Shown: piece by piece, positions 26,354-35,116 of the stretch
How positions within the stretch are numbered: the first letter of the stretch is position 1
Layout: each line of letters starts with the position of its first letter
Assembly: GCA_934219025.1 (NCBI GenBank)
Contig: CAKQDG010000008.1
Coordinates: forward strand, 1-46,476
Direction of reading: 5' to 3'
Length of the DNA: 46,476 nucleotides
Source of the DNA: an uncultured Prevotella sp.
GTDB lineage: Bacteria > Bacteroidota > Bacteroidia > Bacteroidales > Bacteroidaceae
Program-made: the position numbers and the translations under genes
The notes under the pieces: model-generated
Database searches by the model: none
Told to the model about the DNA's origin: nothing
Seen by the model: the letters and a program-made list of their open reading frames with translations, nothing else

Positions 26354-29138
26354 CAAAGAGGCTTAGCTGTCCTGTTATCTCGTCGATGATTTGCTGCTGA
26401 CTCTTTCCGGCATCCGGGTCGAGGTTTTCGGCAGGTTCAGATTGGCTGGCTGTCTCTGACGTGGTTGCGGAATCTGCTGAATCCGGATTTTCAGGTTGTT
26501 CCTGCAAGTCTTCAGTTTCTTCGTTTTCAAGCGGCTCCAGTTCTTCCAACTTGTCAAGCTGGAAGGTGGTGAGCCTCTTGCCTCTTGCCTTGTATCCTTT
26601 TACGAGGGCAAATTCGTTTACATCAAGCTCTTGCGTGCCACGGAAGCTGTCGAGTCCGCCAAAAGTAAGCAACAGGCGCGGCGATTTTGCATCGGTGAGA
26701 AGCAACAGTTCGTTTTTGGGATTTTCTCCGATATAGCTCTGTTTCTTCTTCGTCATCTCAAAGATGAAGCGCTTGATGTAAGGCGTGCCGTTTTGGTCGG
26801 CATCACGCACCACGGCACACCAGATCTTGTGTGGAAGGAACTTCTCGATTCGCATGATGTTGTCTTCGTAGTGGTTGTTCACGTCGAAGTTCGTCATATA
26901 ATACTCTCCCGTGGTGAGCACTACAAGGATGCTGTCGCCCTCATTGAATTCGCCGAGCAATTCTCCGTGTTCGTCGTAGTTCAAGCGGTTTACGTCTGGG
27001 TCAAACCATACCTTTCTTCCGCCGAGTGTGCTGTGGCCATGGCTCTTTAGCGATATGCGGTGGATGGGGTATTTTGTCAAGATGTTTCCCATTGCAGTTC
27101 TGCCTTTTACAAGTATCTTTGAGAAGTCCTTGTCTATGAAGATGTTCTTCAGTTTTGGCGTAGGGTCGAGCGTTACCTTTATTATTTCGGCTTCACCGTT
27201 GGGGTTTGCCGTAAAGTAGTTCACTCTTGAGCCGGGCTTGCCTTGGGTGAGATTGTATTCGCGGTCGCGGGTAACTGACGTTACGTTAAATCTCTTCACA
27301 TAATAGTAACCTTGCTTTCCGTCGCGGTAAACGGCATTGTAGATGGTGCGCTTGTCGTTTTTCTTGAACACGCCAACGTGGATGATGTTTTTGCCGACAA
27401 ACAGTTTGTCGGCAACTTTCACCACTTTGTATTTTCCGTCTTTGTAGAAGATTATGATGTCGTCGATGTCGGAGCAGTTGCAAACGAATTCGTCTTTCTT
27501 AAGTCCTGTTCCGATGAATCCTTCCTGACGGTTGATATATAGTTTTTCGTTTGCTTCCACAACCTTGGTTGCTTCGATGGTATCGAAGTTTCTTATCTCT
27601 GTGAGGCGCGGATGGTTTTTGCCGTACTTTTCTTTGAGATAAATAAACCAGTTGGCTGTTACCTCTATCATATTGTTTAGGTCGCGGTCTATCTCGCTGA
27701 TTTCTGCCTTTATCTTTGCCATCAGCTCGTCGGCCTTGTCTTTGTTGAATTTCAGGATGCGCTGCATCTTGATTTCCATAAGGCGGAGGATATCGTCTTT
27801 TGTTACTTCGCGAATCATCTTCGGATAGTATGGCGTCAGTCTTTCGTCGATGTGCTCGCAGGCGGCATCCATATTGGGGGCATTCTCGAATTGCTTGTCT
27901 TTGTATATTCTTTCCTCGATGAAGATTTTTTCGAGTGAGGCAAAGTGCAGCTGTTCGAGAAGTTCGGCTTTTCTGATTTCCAGCTCTTTTCTGATTAACG
28001 ACTTTGTGCGTTCCACGGAGTGGCGCAACACATCGCTGACGGTGAGGAACTGCGGTTTGTCGTCTTCAATGACGCAGCAGTTTGGCGAGATGTTGAGCTC
28101 GCAGTCAGAAAAGGCATACAGGGCATCGAGTGTCTTGTCTGACGATACGCCAGGAGCCAGATGCACTTGGATTTCCACCTGTGCAGCAGTATTGTCGTCC
28201 ACCTTCCTTGCCTTGATTTTTCCTTTCTCTATTGCTCTGAGGATGGATTCGATGAGTGTGGTGGTGGTTTTGCCGAAAGGTATTTCGCGGATTACGAGCG
28301 TTTTGCTGTCGAGCTTTTCTATTTTTGCCCTGACCTTGAGCTGTCCGCCACGCTGTCCGTCGTTGTATTTGCTTACGTCGATACTACCCCCTGTAGGAAA
28401 ATCGGGATATAGTTTGAATTCCTCACCGTGGAGATATTTCACGGCAGCATCGCAGATGTCGTTGAAGTTGTGCGGCAGTATCTTCGACGATAGTCCCACG
28501 GCGATGCCTTCTGCTCCCTGTGCGAGGAGGAGCGGAAACTTTGCCGGAAGCGTGATTGGTTCCTTGTTGCGCCCGTCGTAGCTCAGCTGCCAGTCGGTGG
28601 TTTTAGGGTTGAACACCACGTCGAGGGCAAACTTTGAAAGTCTTGCCTCTATGTATCGTGGTGCTGCGGCGCGGTCGCCGGTAAGGATGTTTCCCCAGTT
28701 TCCCTGGCAGTCTATGAGCAGGTCTTTCTGACCGAGCTGCACGAGAGCGTCACCGATTGACGCGTCGCCGTGAGGGTGGAACTGCATGGTGTGTCCCACG
28801 ATGTTTGCCACCTTGTTGTATCGTCCGTCGTCCATTCTTTTCATTGAATGGAGTATGCGGCGCTGCACGGGTTTCAGTCCGTCCTCGATATGAGGCACGG
28901 CTCGTTCAAGGATTACGTATGATGCGTAGTCCAGGAACCAGTTTTTGTACATTCCGCTGAGGTGGTGTACGGCAGAGGCGTCAAACCTGTTGGCAGGAAC
29001 GTAGTCGGAGTGGAGTTCTGGCTGGTCGGGTTGGTCGGACAACTCGGACAACTCGGACGGCTCGGACTGGTCTGACTGGTCTGTTGTATCGATACTGTCG
29101 TTTTCCAAGATATCGTCGTCTTTAATATCGTCGCTCAT
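26340..29138 (-). CDS. parC: DNA topoisomerase IV subunit A
   Basis: The product has 932 residues. With ParE it relaxes and decatenates DNA. The winged-helix/tower core includes LKPVQRRILHSM, FHPHGD and the catalytic Tyr162 in APRYIEARLS. The long coiled-coil and the C-terminal beta-pinwheel follow (IIFYKDGKYKVVKV, GKPGSRVNYF). Residues 16-40 are a Ser/Glu/Gln/Pro-rich stretch (SDQSDQSEPSELSELSDQ) encoded by a nonamer repeat, before the conserved core begins near 45. The C-terminus is acidic and low-complexity. Its start lies 3 bp from the tcdA stop. ParC rather than GyrA is inferred from the core motifs and family length. Confidence 0.9.
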   Translation of the reverse strand: MSDDIKDDDILENDSIDTTDQSDQSEPSELSELSDQPDQPELHSDYVPANRFDASAVHHLSGMYKNWFLDYASYVILERAVPHIEDGLKPVQRRILHSMKRMDDGRYNKVANIVGHTMQFHPHGDASIGDALVQLGQKDLLIDCQGNWGNILTGDRAAAPRYIEARLSKFALDVVFNPKTTDWQLSYDGRNKEPITLPAKFPLLLAQGAEGIAVGLSSKILPHNFNDICDAAVKYLHGEEFKLYPDFPTGGSIDVSKYNDGQRGGQLKVRAKIEKLDSKTLVIREIPFGKTTTTLIESILRAIEKGKIKARKVDDNTAAQVEIQVHLAPGVSSDKTLDALYAFSDCELNISPNCCVIEDDKPQFLTVSDVLRHSVERTKSLIRKELEIRKAELLEQLHFASLEKIFIEERIYKDKQFENAPNMDAACEHIDERLTPYYPKMIREVTKDDILRLMEIKMQRILKFNKDKADELMAKIKAEISEIDRDLNNMIEVTANWFIYLKEKYGKNHPRLTEIRNFDTIEATKVVEANEKLYINRQEGFIGTGLKKDEFVCNCSDIDDIIIFYKDGKYKVVKVADKLFVGKNIIHVGVFKKNDKRTIYNAVYRDGKQGYYYVKRFNVTSVTRDREYNLTQGKPGSRVNYFTANPNGEAEIIKVTLDPTPKLKNIFIDKDFSKILVKGRTAMGNILTKYPIHRISLKSHGHSTLGGRKVWFDPDVNRLNYDEHGELLGEFNEGDSILVVLTTGEYYMTNFDVNNHYEDNIMRIEKFLPHKIWCAVVRDADQNGTPYIKRFIFEMTKKKQSYIGENPKNELLLLTDAKSPRLLLTFGGLDSFRGTQELDVNEFALVKGYKARGKRLTTFQLDKLEELEPLENEETEDLQEQPENPDSADSATTSETASQSEPAENLDPDAGKSQQQIIDEITGQLSLFDDDK
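29021..29093 (-). repeat. Nonamer array inside parC
   Basis: On the coding strand the sequence reads as degenerate TCCGAGNNN units in frame, giving Ser-Glu-Xaa repeats (codons about 16-40). Unit length 9 keeps the frame, so copy-number change alters the linker only. Confidence 0.85.
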
Positions 29139-29141
29139 ATA

Positions 29142-29975
29142 TTATTCGTTGTTTTTTTGTTTTACTTCTTCCACTCCCTTGTCATACAGGTCTTGTATCA
29201 CAAGCCCGGCAATGGTGAATCCAAAGATTGCCGTAACATGTGCCACGGTTCCGTTTATCTGGGCTTTGGAACTGCACCATTCATGGTTTACCAGATTAGG
29301 ATCTCCCGGACCGATTTTTGCTTTCGGACACATGCATTTTTCTGTACCGCATGTGGAGTTGTGACCGATGTTCTGTAGCAGTTCTTCGCTGTATACGCAT
29401 TTGAATTTGTGGGCTGGCCTAATTTTCATCTTTCTGAATTTGCCTCTTAGTGCCCTTGCCAACGGACAGCCTTTTACTTTCCAGAATTCTGCCACTCCGA
29501 TCTTTGATATGTCCATTTTCAATGCTGCTCCCATGGATGAAATGAATACGGCTTTTGTTTTACAAGCCTCAAGTATCAGGTGGGCTTTGTCTTTCAAACT
29601 GTCTATCGCGTCAATTATATAGTCGTAATTCTCCAGATGGAAGTCGGGAGCAGTGGCCTCGTCATAGATTTTCTGTTGGGCATCGATTTCTGCCTTTGGG
29701 TTTATTTCGAGCAGTCGTTCTTTGAGGACTTCTACTTTCACTCTGCCCACGGTTTTTGTTGTTGCCATCAACTGGCGGTTGATGTTTGTTATGCAAACGC
29801 GGTCGGAATCTACTATCGTAAGATGGCGTATGCCTGAGCGCACCAGGCTTTCGGCACACCAGCTGCCCACTCCGCCTACTCCGAAGATTATCACTTTGGC
29901 TTCGGCGGTTTTTTGCATTACGTGTTCTCCGACGAGGAGTTCCATTCTTTTGAATATTCCTTTTTCTATTGACAT
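29142..29975 (-). CDS. tcdA: tRNA threonylcarbamoyladenosine dehydratase
   Basis: The product has 277 residues and belongs to the E1/ThiF-like superfamily (TcdA/YgdL). It converts t6A37 to cyclic t6A in tRNAs by ATP activation. The ATP-binding motif FGVGGVGSW is at residues 31-39, followed by DSDRVCITNINRQ and the conserved DAIDSLKDKAHL. A Cys-rich tail (CVYSEE, CGTEKCMCPKAK) suggests a metal site typical of some homologues. It is 3 bp upstream of parC and likely co-transcribed. Confidence 0.93.
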   Translation of the reverse strand: MSIEKGIFKRMELLVGEHVMQKTAEAKVIIFGVGGVGSWCAESLVRSGIRHLTIVDSDRVCITNINRQLMATTKTVGRVKVEVLKERLLEINPKAEIDAQQKIYDEATAPDFHLENYDYIIDAIDSLKDKAHLILEACKTKAVFISSMGAALKMDISKIGVAEFWKVKGCPLARALRGKFRKMKIRPAHKFKCVYSEELLQNIGHNSTCGTEKCMCPKAKIGPGDPNLVNHEWCSSKAQINGTVAHVTAIFGFTIAGLVIQDLYDKGVEEVKQKNNE

Positions 29976-29998
29976 TTTTTCTTTTTTTTAAGGGGAGG

Positions 29999-30083
29999 GG
30001 ACGGCTCGGACATCGCGGACGGCTCGGACAACTCGGACGGCTCGGAGTTCTCGGACATCGCGGAGTTCTCGGACGACGCGGCA
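29999..30083 (-). repeat. Nonamer array between folK and tcdA
   Basis: About nine 9-bp units beginning cgga on the plus strand (cggacatcg, cggacggct, cggacaact, cggagttct). On the minus, coding strand these are TCCGAGNNN/TCCGNNNNN units. The array fills the gap between folK and tcdA. Confidence 0.88.
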
Positions 30084-30091
30084 TTCCAGGA

Positions 30092-30511
30092 TTATAAGAG
30101 GAGATCCTCTGGGATTATTTCTCTCAGGGGGGTCATAACAAAGTCTCTTTCCTTCATCAGCGGATGCGGTATTTTCAGGTCTGGCTCGTTGATTTGTTCG
30201 TTGCCGTAGAGCAGGATATCTATGTCGATAATCCTGTCGTGATATTTCCCGTTGCTGGATTTCTCGGTTCTTCCCATATTGCGTTCTATTTGCTGTGTGG
30301 CTTCGAGAAGTTGTCTGGGTCTAAGGCTGGTTTCCACGCACACGGCAGCGTTTATGAAATCGTTTGTCGAGTTGAATCCCCATGGTTTTGTGGCATAAAG
30401 AGCTGACTGGCGTTTTATGTTACCAATCAGCTCTCTGATCTTGCTTATAGCTTCGGTGATGTTGTGCTCCTTGTCACCGAGATTTGTCCCTAATGATAGG
30501 TATGCTTCCAT
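30092..30511 (-). CDS. folK: 2-amino-4-hydroxy-6-hydroxymethyldihydropteridine pyrophosphokinase
   Basis: HPPK of folate biosynthesis: pyrophosphorylates 6-hydroxymethyl-7,8-dihydropterin with ATP. The product has 139 residues, at the short end for the family. Signatures are SLGTNLGDKE at the start and DRIIDIDILLYG in the middle, which includes the metal-binding aspartates. It starts 3 bp after the queA stop, as expected for operon order ftsX-DUF3098-uppP-truB-queA-folK. Confidence 0.93.
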   Translation of the reverse strand: MEAYLSLGTNLGDKEHNITEAISKIRELIGNIKRQSALYATKPWGFNSTNDFINAAVCVETSLRPRQLLEATQQIERNMGRTEKSSNGKYHDRIIDIDILLYGNEQINEPDLKIPHPLMKERDFVMTPLREIIPEDLLL

Positions 30512-30514
30512 TTA

Positions 30515-31633
30515 TCAGTCGTTGAGTATCAGCATGGCATCGCCATAGCAGCCGAACTTGTAGTCGTATTTCACCGCCTTTTGATATGCTTCCATCACGA
30601 GGTCGTATCCTCCGAAGGCGCATGTTGCCATGAGCAACGGCGACATTGGCTGATAGAAGTTGGCAATCATCGTGTCGGCAAGTCCACATTCGTATGGCGG
30701 GAATATGAATTTGTTGGTCCATCCTTCGTATTCCTTTAGCATCTTGTCTGTGCCGATTGCAGTTTCTGTGGCTTTGAGCACGCTTGTACCGACGGCGCAC
30801 ACGTGTCTGCCTTCACGTTTTGTCTTGTTTACGATTTCGCAGGCTTCGCGGTTGATGAACATCTGTTCGGAGTCCATCTTGTGTTTTGTCAGGTCTTCCA
30901 CCTCTATGCTGTGGAAATTGCCCAGGGCGCAGTGCAATGTTATGAATGCGAAGTTGATGCCTTTTATTTCCATTCTCTTCATCATTTCCCGGCTGAAGTG
31001 CAAGCCGGAGGCTGGTGCGGTTACCGCTCCCTCGTTTTTTGCGAAGATACACTGAAAACGTTCCATGTCTTCTTCTGTCGCGTTGCGCTTGTCTACGATA
31101 TAGTGTGGCAGCGGTGCCGAGCCCAGGGCAAACAGGTCGCGTTTGAATTCGTCGTGTGGCGCATCATAGAGGAAGCGCAGAGTTCTTCCGCGGCTTGTGG
31201 TGTTGTCGATTACTTCGGCTACCATCGAACTGCTCTCGTCGAAGAACAGCTTGTTTCCTATTCTTATTTTGCGTGCCGGTTCTACGAGAACGTCCCACAG
31301 GCGCATTTCTTCGTTGAGTTCTCTCAATAGGAAGACTTCTATCTTTGCTTCTGTTTTTTCTTTTGTTCCGTAGAGTCTTGCCGGGAATACTTTTGTGTCG
31401 TTAAATATGAACGTATCATGCTCGTCGAAATAGTCGAGCACATTGCGGAAGTCCATGAACACGGGGTTTCCGTTTTCGTCTTTCAAGTCTTTGCCCTTTT
31501 CATCTTTTTTATACATGTCGATGGTTCCGGATTTGCGGTGCAACACCATCAGTTTGCATTCATCACGATGATATGAAGGCTCCAGAGCAATTTGTTCCTC
31601 TGGTAGTTTAAATTTGAATTGTGATAGTTTCAT
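30515..31633 (-). CDS. queA: S-adenosylmethionine:tRNA ribosyltransferase-isomerase
   Basis: Transfers and isomerises the ribosyl moiety of SAM onto preQ1 at tRNA position 34, giving epoxyqueuosine. The product has 372 residues. Typical motifs include TFIFNDTKVFPARL, SSGLHFS-type ASGLHFSREMM, and VGTSVLKATE. A short hydrophilic insertion (about residues 43-58, KDEKGKDLKDENGNPVF) sits in the N-terminal part. Followed by folK 3 bp on. Confidence 0.95.
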   Translation of the reverse strand: MKLSQFKFKLPEEQIALEPSYHRDECKLMVLHRKSGTIDMYKKDEKGKDLKDENGNPVFMDFRNVLDYFDEHDTFIFNDTKVFPARLYGTKEKTEAKIEVFLLRELNEEMRLWDVLVEPARKIRIGNKLFFDESSSMVAEVIDNTTSRGRTLRFLYDAPHDEFKRDLFALGSAPLPHYIVDKRNATEEDMERFQCIFAKNEGAVTAPASGLHFSREMMKRMEIKGINFAFITLHCALGNFHSIEVEDLTKHKMDSEQMFINREACEIVNKTKREGRHVCAVGTSVLKATETAIGTDKMLKEYEGWTNKFIFPPYECGLADTMIANFYQPMSPLLMATCAFGGYDLVMEAYQKAVKYDYKFGCYGDAMLILND

Positions 31634-31735
31634 ATTCTGTTTTTTTTGAATTCGGAATTGGAATAAGAGTGAATTTCTTATGGCTAATTCTTTAATTCGA
31701 TTTCCTTTTTCTTTTGCTTTTCCACTGTCTTGGCT

Positions 31736-32452
31736 TTAGATGTCTTTGCCGGATGGCTGCATTCTTTCGTCGAGCCATTTCGGGAAGTCGTCGAGTGTAA
31801 CGCAGTCTTCCACTTTTATATTGCCCACTCTCGTGCGGCGCAGGGCTGTTAGGAAGGCACCGCTGCCAAGAGCCTCACCGATGTCGCGTGCCAGGGCTCT
31901 GATGTATGTGCCTTTGCCGCATACCACTCTTATCGACAGTTGCATTTTCTCTCTGTCGAAGCCTGTCATCTCTATTTCGTCCACTTGCAGCGTCTTGGCT
32001 TTCAGCGGCACGTCTTTGCCTTTGCGCATCAGTTTATAGGCTCGGTCGCCGTTTATCTTGCATGCCGAATATGCTGGCGGCACTTGCTGTATCTCGCCCA
32101 CGAATTTCGGCAGCGTTTCTTTTATCAGTTCTTCTGTGATATGCGAGGTGGGGTATGTGAAGTCCACTGTATGCTCCTTGTCAAAGCTTGGAGTCGTGGC
32201 TCCAAGCTGCAGCGTGGCAGTGTATTCCTTTGTGTGTCCCTGCAGTTCCTCAATGCGTTTTGTTGCCTTTCCGGTGCACAGTATGAGCACTCCTGTAGCC
32301 AGTGGGTCGAGTGTGCCTGCATGTCCGGTTTTAACTCTTTTCACTCCGATTTTCTTTGAAATGAGAAAGCGGATGTGTGCCAGTGCGCCGAAGCTCGACA
32401 TGCGATATGGTTTGTCGATGCAGATTATCTCTCCTGCGTTGAAGTCCATCAT
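31736..32452 (-). CDS. truB: tRNA pseudouridine(55) synthase
   Basis: Makes pseudouridine 55 in the T-loop of tRNAs. The product has 238 residues. The catalytic motif is GHAGTLDPLATG, with the active-site Asp in it; RVVCGKGTYIRALARDIGE is the second conserved block. The gene lies 10 bp downstream of uppP, and queA follows about 100 bp on. Confidence 0.96.
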   Translation of the reverse strand: MMDFNAGEIICIDKPYRMSSFGALAHIRFLISKKIGVKRVKTGHAGTLDPLATGVLILCTGKATKRIEELQGHTKEYTATLQLGATTPSFDKEHTVDFTYPTSHITEELIKETLPKFVGEIQQVPPAYSACKINGDRAYKLMRKGKDVPLKAKTLQVDEIEMTGFDREKMQLSIRVVCGKGTYIRALARDIGEALGSGAFLTALRRTRVGNIKVEDCVTLDDFPKWLDERMQPSGKDI

Positions 32453-32462
32453 CCTGTGTGGT

Positions 32463-33260
32463 TTATAGGAGTGAGAATATTATAGTGGCAGCTCCTGCAA
32501 TGGCACAATATATGCCGAAGTAAACGAGCTTTCCTTTTTTCACGATGTTTATCATCCATTTGCAGGCGAGGCAACCGCTTACGAATGCTGCTACGAAGCC
32601 AACGATGAGTGGCAGTGCGTCGATATTGCCGAAGGCTTCTTCGCCTTTCGCGGCTTTCATCACATCGAGCAGAGCTTCGCCGAGAATTGGCGGGATTACC
32701 ATGAGAAATGAGAACTGTGCCAGTTTTTCCTTTTTGTTTCCGAGCATAAGTCCTGTTGCTATTGTGCTGCCGGAGCGTGAGAGTCCCGGCAATACGGCAA
32801 CGGCTTGTGCCAATCCTATTATGAAGGCGTCTGTGAGGCTGATCCTCTCCTTCTGCCTTGGTCTGGCATAATATGAGAATGTGAGGAGCAATGCCGTGAC
32901 GATGAGCATACACCCCACTATGAGGAGTCCGGAACCGAACACTTCCTCTACTTTGTCTTTGAAGAATACTCCGACAATGCCTACCGGAATCATCGACACG
33001 ATGATATTGAGGAAGTATTTCGTCTCTTCGTTCATTTGAAACCTGAACAGTCCCTTGAATATCCAGTCGATTTCTTTCCACAGGATTACGAGTGTGCTCA
33101 ATACTGTTGCCACATGCACCATTATTGTGAATGCAAGGTTTTCCTCGCCGTTTATCCCGAAAAGAGCTGCGCCTATTGTCAGGTGGCCGCTGCTGCTCAC
33201 CGGCAGATATTCGGTGAGTCCCTGAATGAGTCCGAGAACAAGAGCTTCAAACCAATTCAT
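32463..33260 (-). CDS. uppP: Undecaprenyl-diphosphatase
   Basis: Integral membrane BacA-type phosphatase that recycles undecaprenyl pyrophosphate for peptidoglycan and glycan synthesis. ATG 33260 gives 265 residues starting [21 protein letters not shown] longer frame upstream is rejected because the family start is at this Met. Motifs: [14 protein letters not shown] at the start and [11 protein letters not shown] in the middle, both catalytic. Multiple transmembrane helices. It overlaps the DUF3098 gene by 4 bp (ATGA), so translation is coupled. Confidence 0.95.
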   Translation of the reverse strand: MNWFEALVLGLIQGLTEYLPVSSSGHLTIGAALFGINGEENLAFTIMVHVATVLSTLVILWKEIDWIFKGLFRFQMNEETKYFLNIIVSMIPVGIVGVFFKDKVEEVFGSGLLIVGCMLIVTALLLTFSYYARPRQKERISLTDAFIIGLAQAVAVLPGLSRSGSTIATGLMLGNKKEKLAQFSFLMVIPPILGEALLDVMKAAKGEEAFGNIDALPLIVGFVAAFVSGCLACKWMINIVKKGKLVYFGIYCAIAGAATIIFSLL

Positions 33261-33493
33261 TCTTCGTTTCCTCCTTTCGGTTTTCTCATTATTCCGGCTA
33301 TCAGCGAAACGAAGCCCACGAAGCATACCACCGGTGCCACTTTCACACGCATTGTGCTGAATATCTCCGGGTCGAAAGTGTGTTCATCAGAGTTTCCGCC
33401 GCTCATCAGTATGAATCCGATAATTACGATAGCCATGCTTACGGCTATCATGATAAAGTTAGTGCGGTCAAACGCAAAATTTCTTTTATCCAT
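33257..33493 (-). CDS. DUF3098 small membrane protein
   Basis: The product has 78 residues, with two transmembrane helices (about 12-30 and 55-70). The motif [21 protein letters not shown] matches DUF3098, a small Bacteroidetes protein usually encoded between ftsX and uppP. A function is not known; cell-envelope biogenesis is inferred from context. Confidence 0.85.
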   Translation of the reverse strand: MDKRNFAFDRTNFIMIAVSMAIVIIGFILMSGGNSDEHTFDPEIFSTMRVKVAPVVCFVGFVSLIAGIMRKPKGGNEE

Positions 33494-33522
33494 AAATAGT
33501 TATATTGTCTTTCGTTTATTGA

Positions 33523-33570
33523 TTTCTGAATCTTTCAATTTCTGAATCTTTCAATTTCTGAATCTTTCAA
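33523..33570. repeat. Three exact 16-bp tandem repeats
   Basis: The unit tttctgaatctttcaa occurs three times in direct tandem (33523-33538, 33539-33554, 33555-33570) in the gap between DUF3098 and ftsX, ending 4 bp before the ftsX stop codon. Confidence 0.9.
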
Positions 33571-33573
33571 TTT

Positions 33574-34452
33574 TTAAATCTTATAAAGGTCTCCCGCCTT
33601 CATTCTGAGGAACTTGTTTACGGAGAGCCAAGAGCAAACCAGCGTGATAAGGATTCCGAACGCCAGCACGGCTCCTCCCGTTATTGCCATCACCTGCCAG
33701 GTCAATACCACCACCACGTCTGGTTCATAGCAATACAGGGCATACACCCCGCCGGCAAGCACTCCGTCGGCTATTACCGCAGCAAGGAGTCCCAGTCCCA
33801 TGGCGTTTCTGACGAACGGTCCGCGGATGAATCCCCACGAAGCTCCCACGAGTTTCATCGTGTGTATCGTGAATCTCCGTGCATACATGCCCAGTCTCAC
33901 GGTGTTGTTGATGAGCGAGAACGACACAAACGTGAGCAGCACGGCAAGAACGAGCAACACAAGGTTTATGCGCTGCAGATTGTTGTTCACACTGTTCATC
34001 AAATCCTGCGGGTAGGTGATGTCGGTAACTTTCTGGTTCTTTTTAAGCTCTCTCGTTATCCATTTCAGAGAGTCGGTATTGGCATATTGAGCCTTCAGCT
34101 GGATTTCCATCGAACCGACAAACGGGTTTGTTCCGATAAACTCGCTCGGATCGGTGCCCATGGCTTCTGTCTGTTCTTTAAGCACCTGCTCTTTGCTGAT
34201 ATATTCCACCTTATTAATATAAGGCAACTTCCACAGGTCTGCTTTTAGCGTTTTAGCCTCGGGGTTGCTCATGTCTTCGCTGAGCACCATTGTCACAGTG
34301 AGGTTCTCTTTTACGTATGCCGACAAGTTTTGTGCCGACAATACAGAGAACACCACCATTCCCAATAAAACAAGCACCATTGCCGTGCTTATACATAAGG
34401 TAATTGCCTGCAACCCATGTCGGTTGCCGGTCTTTCTGTGTTTCTTTGTCAT
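33574..34452 (-). CDS. ftsX: Cell division protein FtsX
   Basis: ABC-transporter-like permease that works with FtsE to activate peptidoglycan hydrolases at the septum. The product has 292 residues. A cytosolic basic start (TKKHRKTGNRHG), TM1 (about 18-38), a periplasmic loop of about 130 residues (YINKVEYISKEQVLKEQ), and three C-terminal TM helices are visible; the FtsX pattern RRFTIHTMKLVGAS is present. ftsE is not in the window, as often in Bacteroidetes. It heads the operon with DUF3098 and uppP. Confidence 0.93.
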   Translation of the reverse strand: MTKKHRKTGNRHGLQAITLCISTAMVLVLLGMVVFSVLSAQNLSAYVKENLTVTMVLSEDMSNPEAKTLKADLWKLPYINKVEYISKEQVLKEQTEAMGTDPSEFIGTNPFVGSMEIQLKAQYANTDSLKWITRELKKNQKVTDITYPQDLMNSVNNNLQRINLVLLVLAVLLTFVSFSLINNTVRLGMYARRFTIHTMKLVGASWGFIRGPFVRNAMGLGLLAAVIADGVLAGGVYALYCYEPDVVVVLTWQVMAITGGAVLAFGILITLVCSWLSVNKFLRMKAGDLYKI

Positions 34453-34485
34453 TTTGCAAAATGGTTATAAAACCCGAATTTGCTG

Positions 34486-34516
34486 CAAAGATAATGCAAA
34501 TCGAGAGCAAAACAAA
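34486..34516 (-). promoter_or_regulatory. Promoter of the ftsX operon
   Basis: On the minus strand TTTG (34513-34516) is followed after 19 bp by TATCTTTG (34486-34493), a near-ideal Bacteroidetes promoter, about 35 bp before the ATG at 34452. Confidence 0.6.
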
Positions 34517-34660
34517 ATTTGCAAAGATAAGAATTGCAAATTTAAATTTATTTATTTTTTTTGCCGAGATGCAGCAACGTCAAAATCCGAAGAATTTTCA
34601 AGACAAATCCACATCGGGCAAATACCACCGATAAGAACCTTATATTCAGACAGATACGCA

Positions 34661-34853
34661 AAAATAAGAATTTTAGAACACTTTTTCCTGTTTTTTCATT
34701 TCAAAATAAACAACCAAGAAGGTCAAGCAACGCTCCTTTTCGGGCAAAGCAACGCTTTTCAAGGAGCAAAGCATTGCTTCTCTCCCCGAAAAGCATTGCT
34801 CGGCGGAAAATCCACATATTTGGCGGTTCAAAAACAAAGTGTTCTAAAAGTCG
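34661..34853 (-). mobile_element. TIR-bounded MITE-like repeat, family 2 copy C (inverted)
   Basis: Opposite strand to copies A and B, about 193 bp. The ends ttttagaacactttttcc and caaagtgttctaaaagtcg form the terminal inverted repeat, and the core carries gagcaaagcattgcttctc. Internal arms are more diverged than the ends. Confidence 0.65.
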
Positions 34854-35035
34854 TTTTTTCCACTTCTTCACCATCTTGACACACGTGTCATTTGTGTATG
34901 TATTATGAACGGATGACACGTTAGCAGGAAAAGCCTTGTCGACACAATATTCCTTTTACGCAACTTGGGGTTCGTGAGGCTTCACTGCCAAATATCCAAA
35001 ATATGACATTTAGAACATTTTTTGTATTCCCTAAA
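34854..35035. other. Intergenic region upstream of the AraC regulator
   Basis: No gene seen. A partly palindromic tgacacacgtgtca (about 34878-34891) and a nearby atgacacgt might be a binding site, but there is no further evidence. Confidence 0.35.
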
Positions 35036-35067
35036 TTTGTTTTATGTTAGTAAAATAGCTATATTTG
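35036..35067 (+). promoter_or_regulatory. Promoter of the AraC-type regulator gene
   Basis: TTTG (35036-35039), 20 bp, then TATATTTG (35060-35067): an excellent match to the Bacteroidetes sigma-ABfr consensus. It lies about 50 bp before the start codon. Confidence 0.7.
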
Positions 35068-35116
35068 CAAAATATTATCTATGATAAAATAAGAAATTTG
35101 GAAAACTTTTAAACTT

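Noticed and set aside
33261..33326. N-terminal extension of UppP by 22 residues
   Set aside because: The conserved family start [14 protein letters not shown] begins at 33260; the extension is Arg-rich and overlaps DUF3098 heavily.
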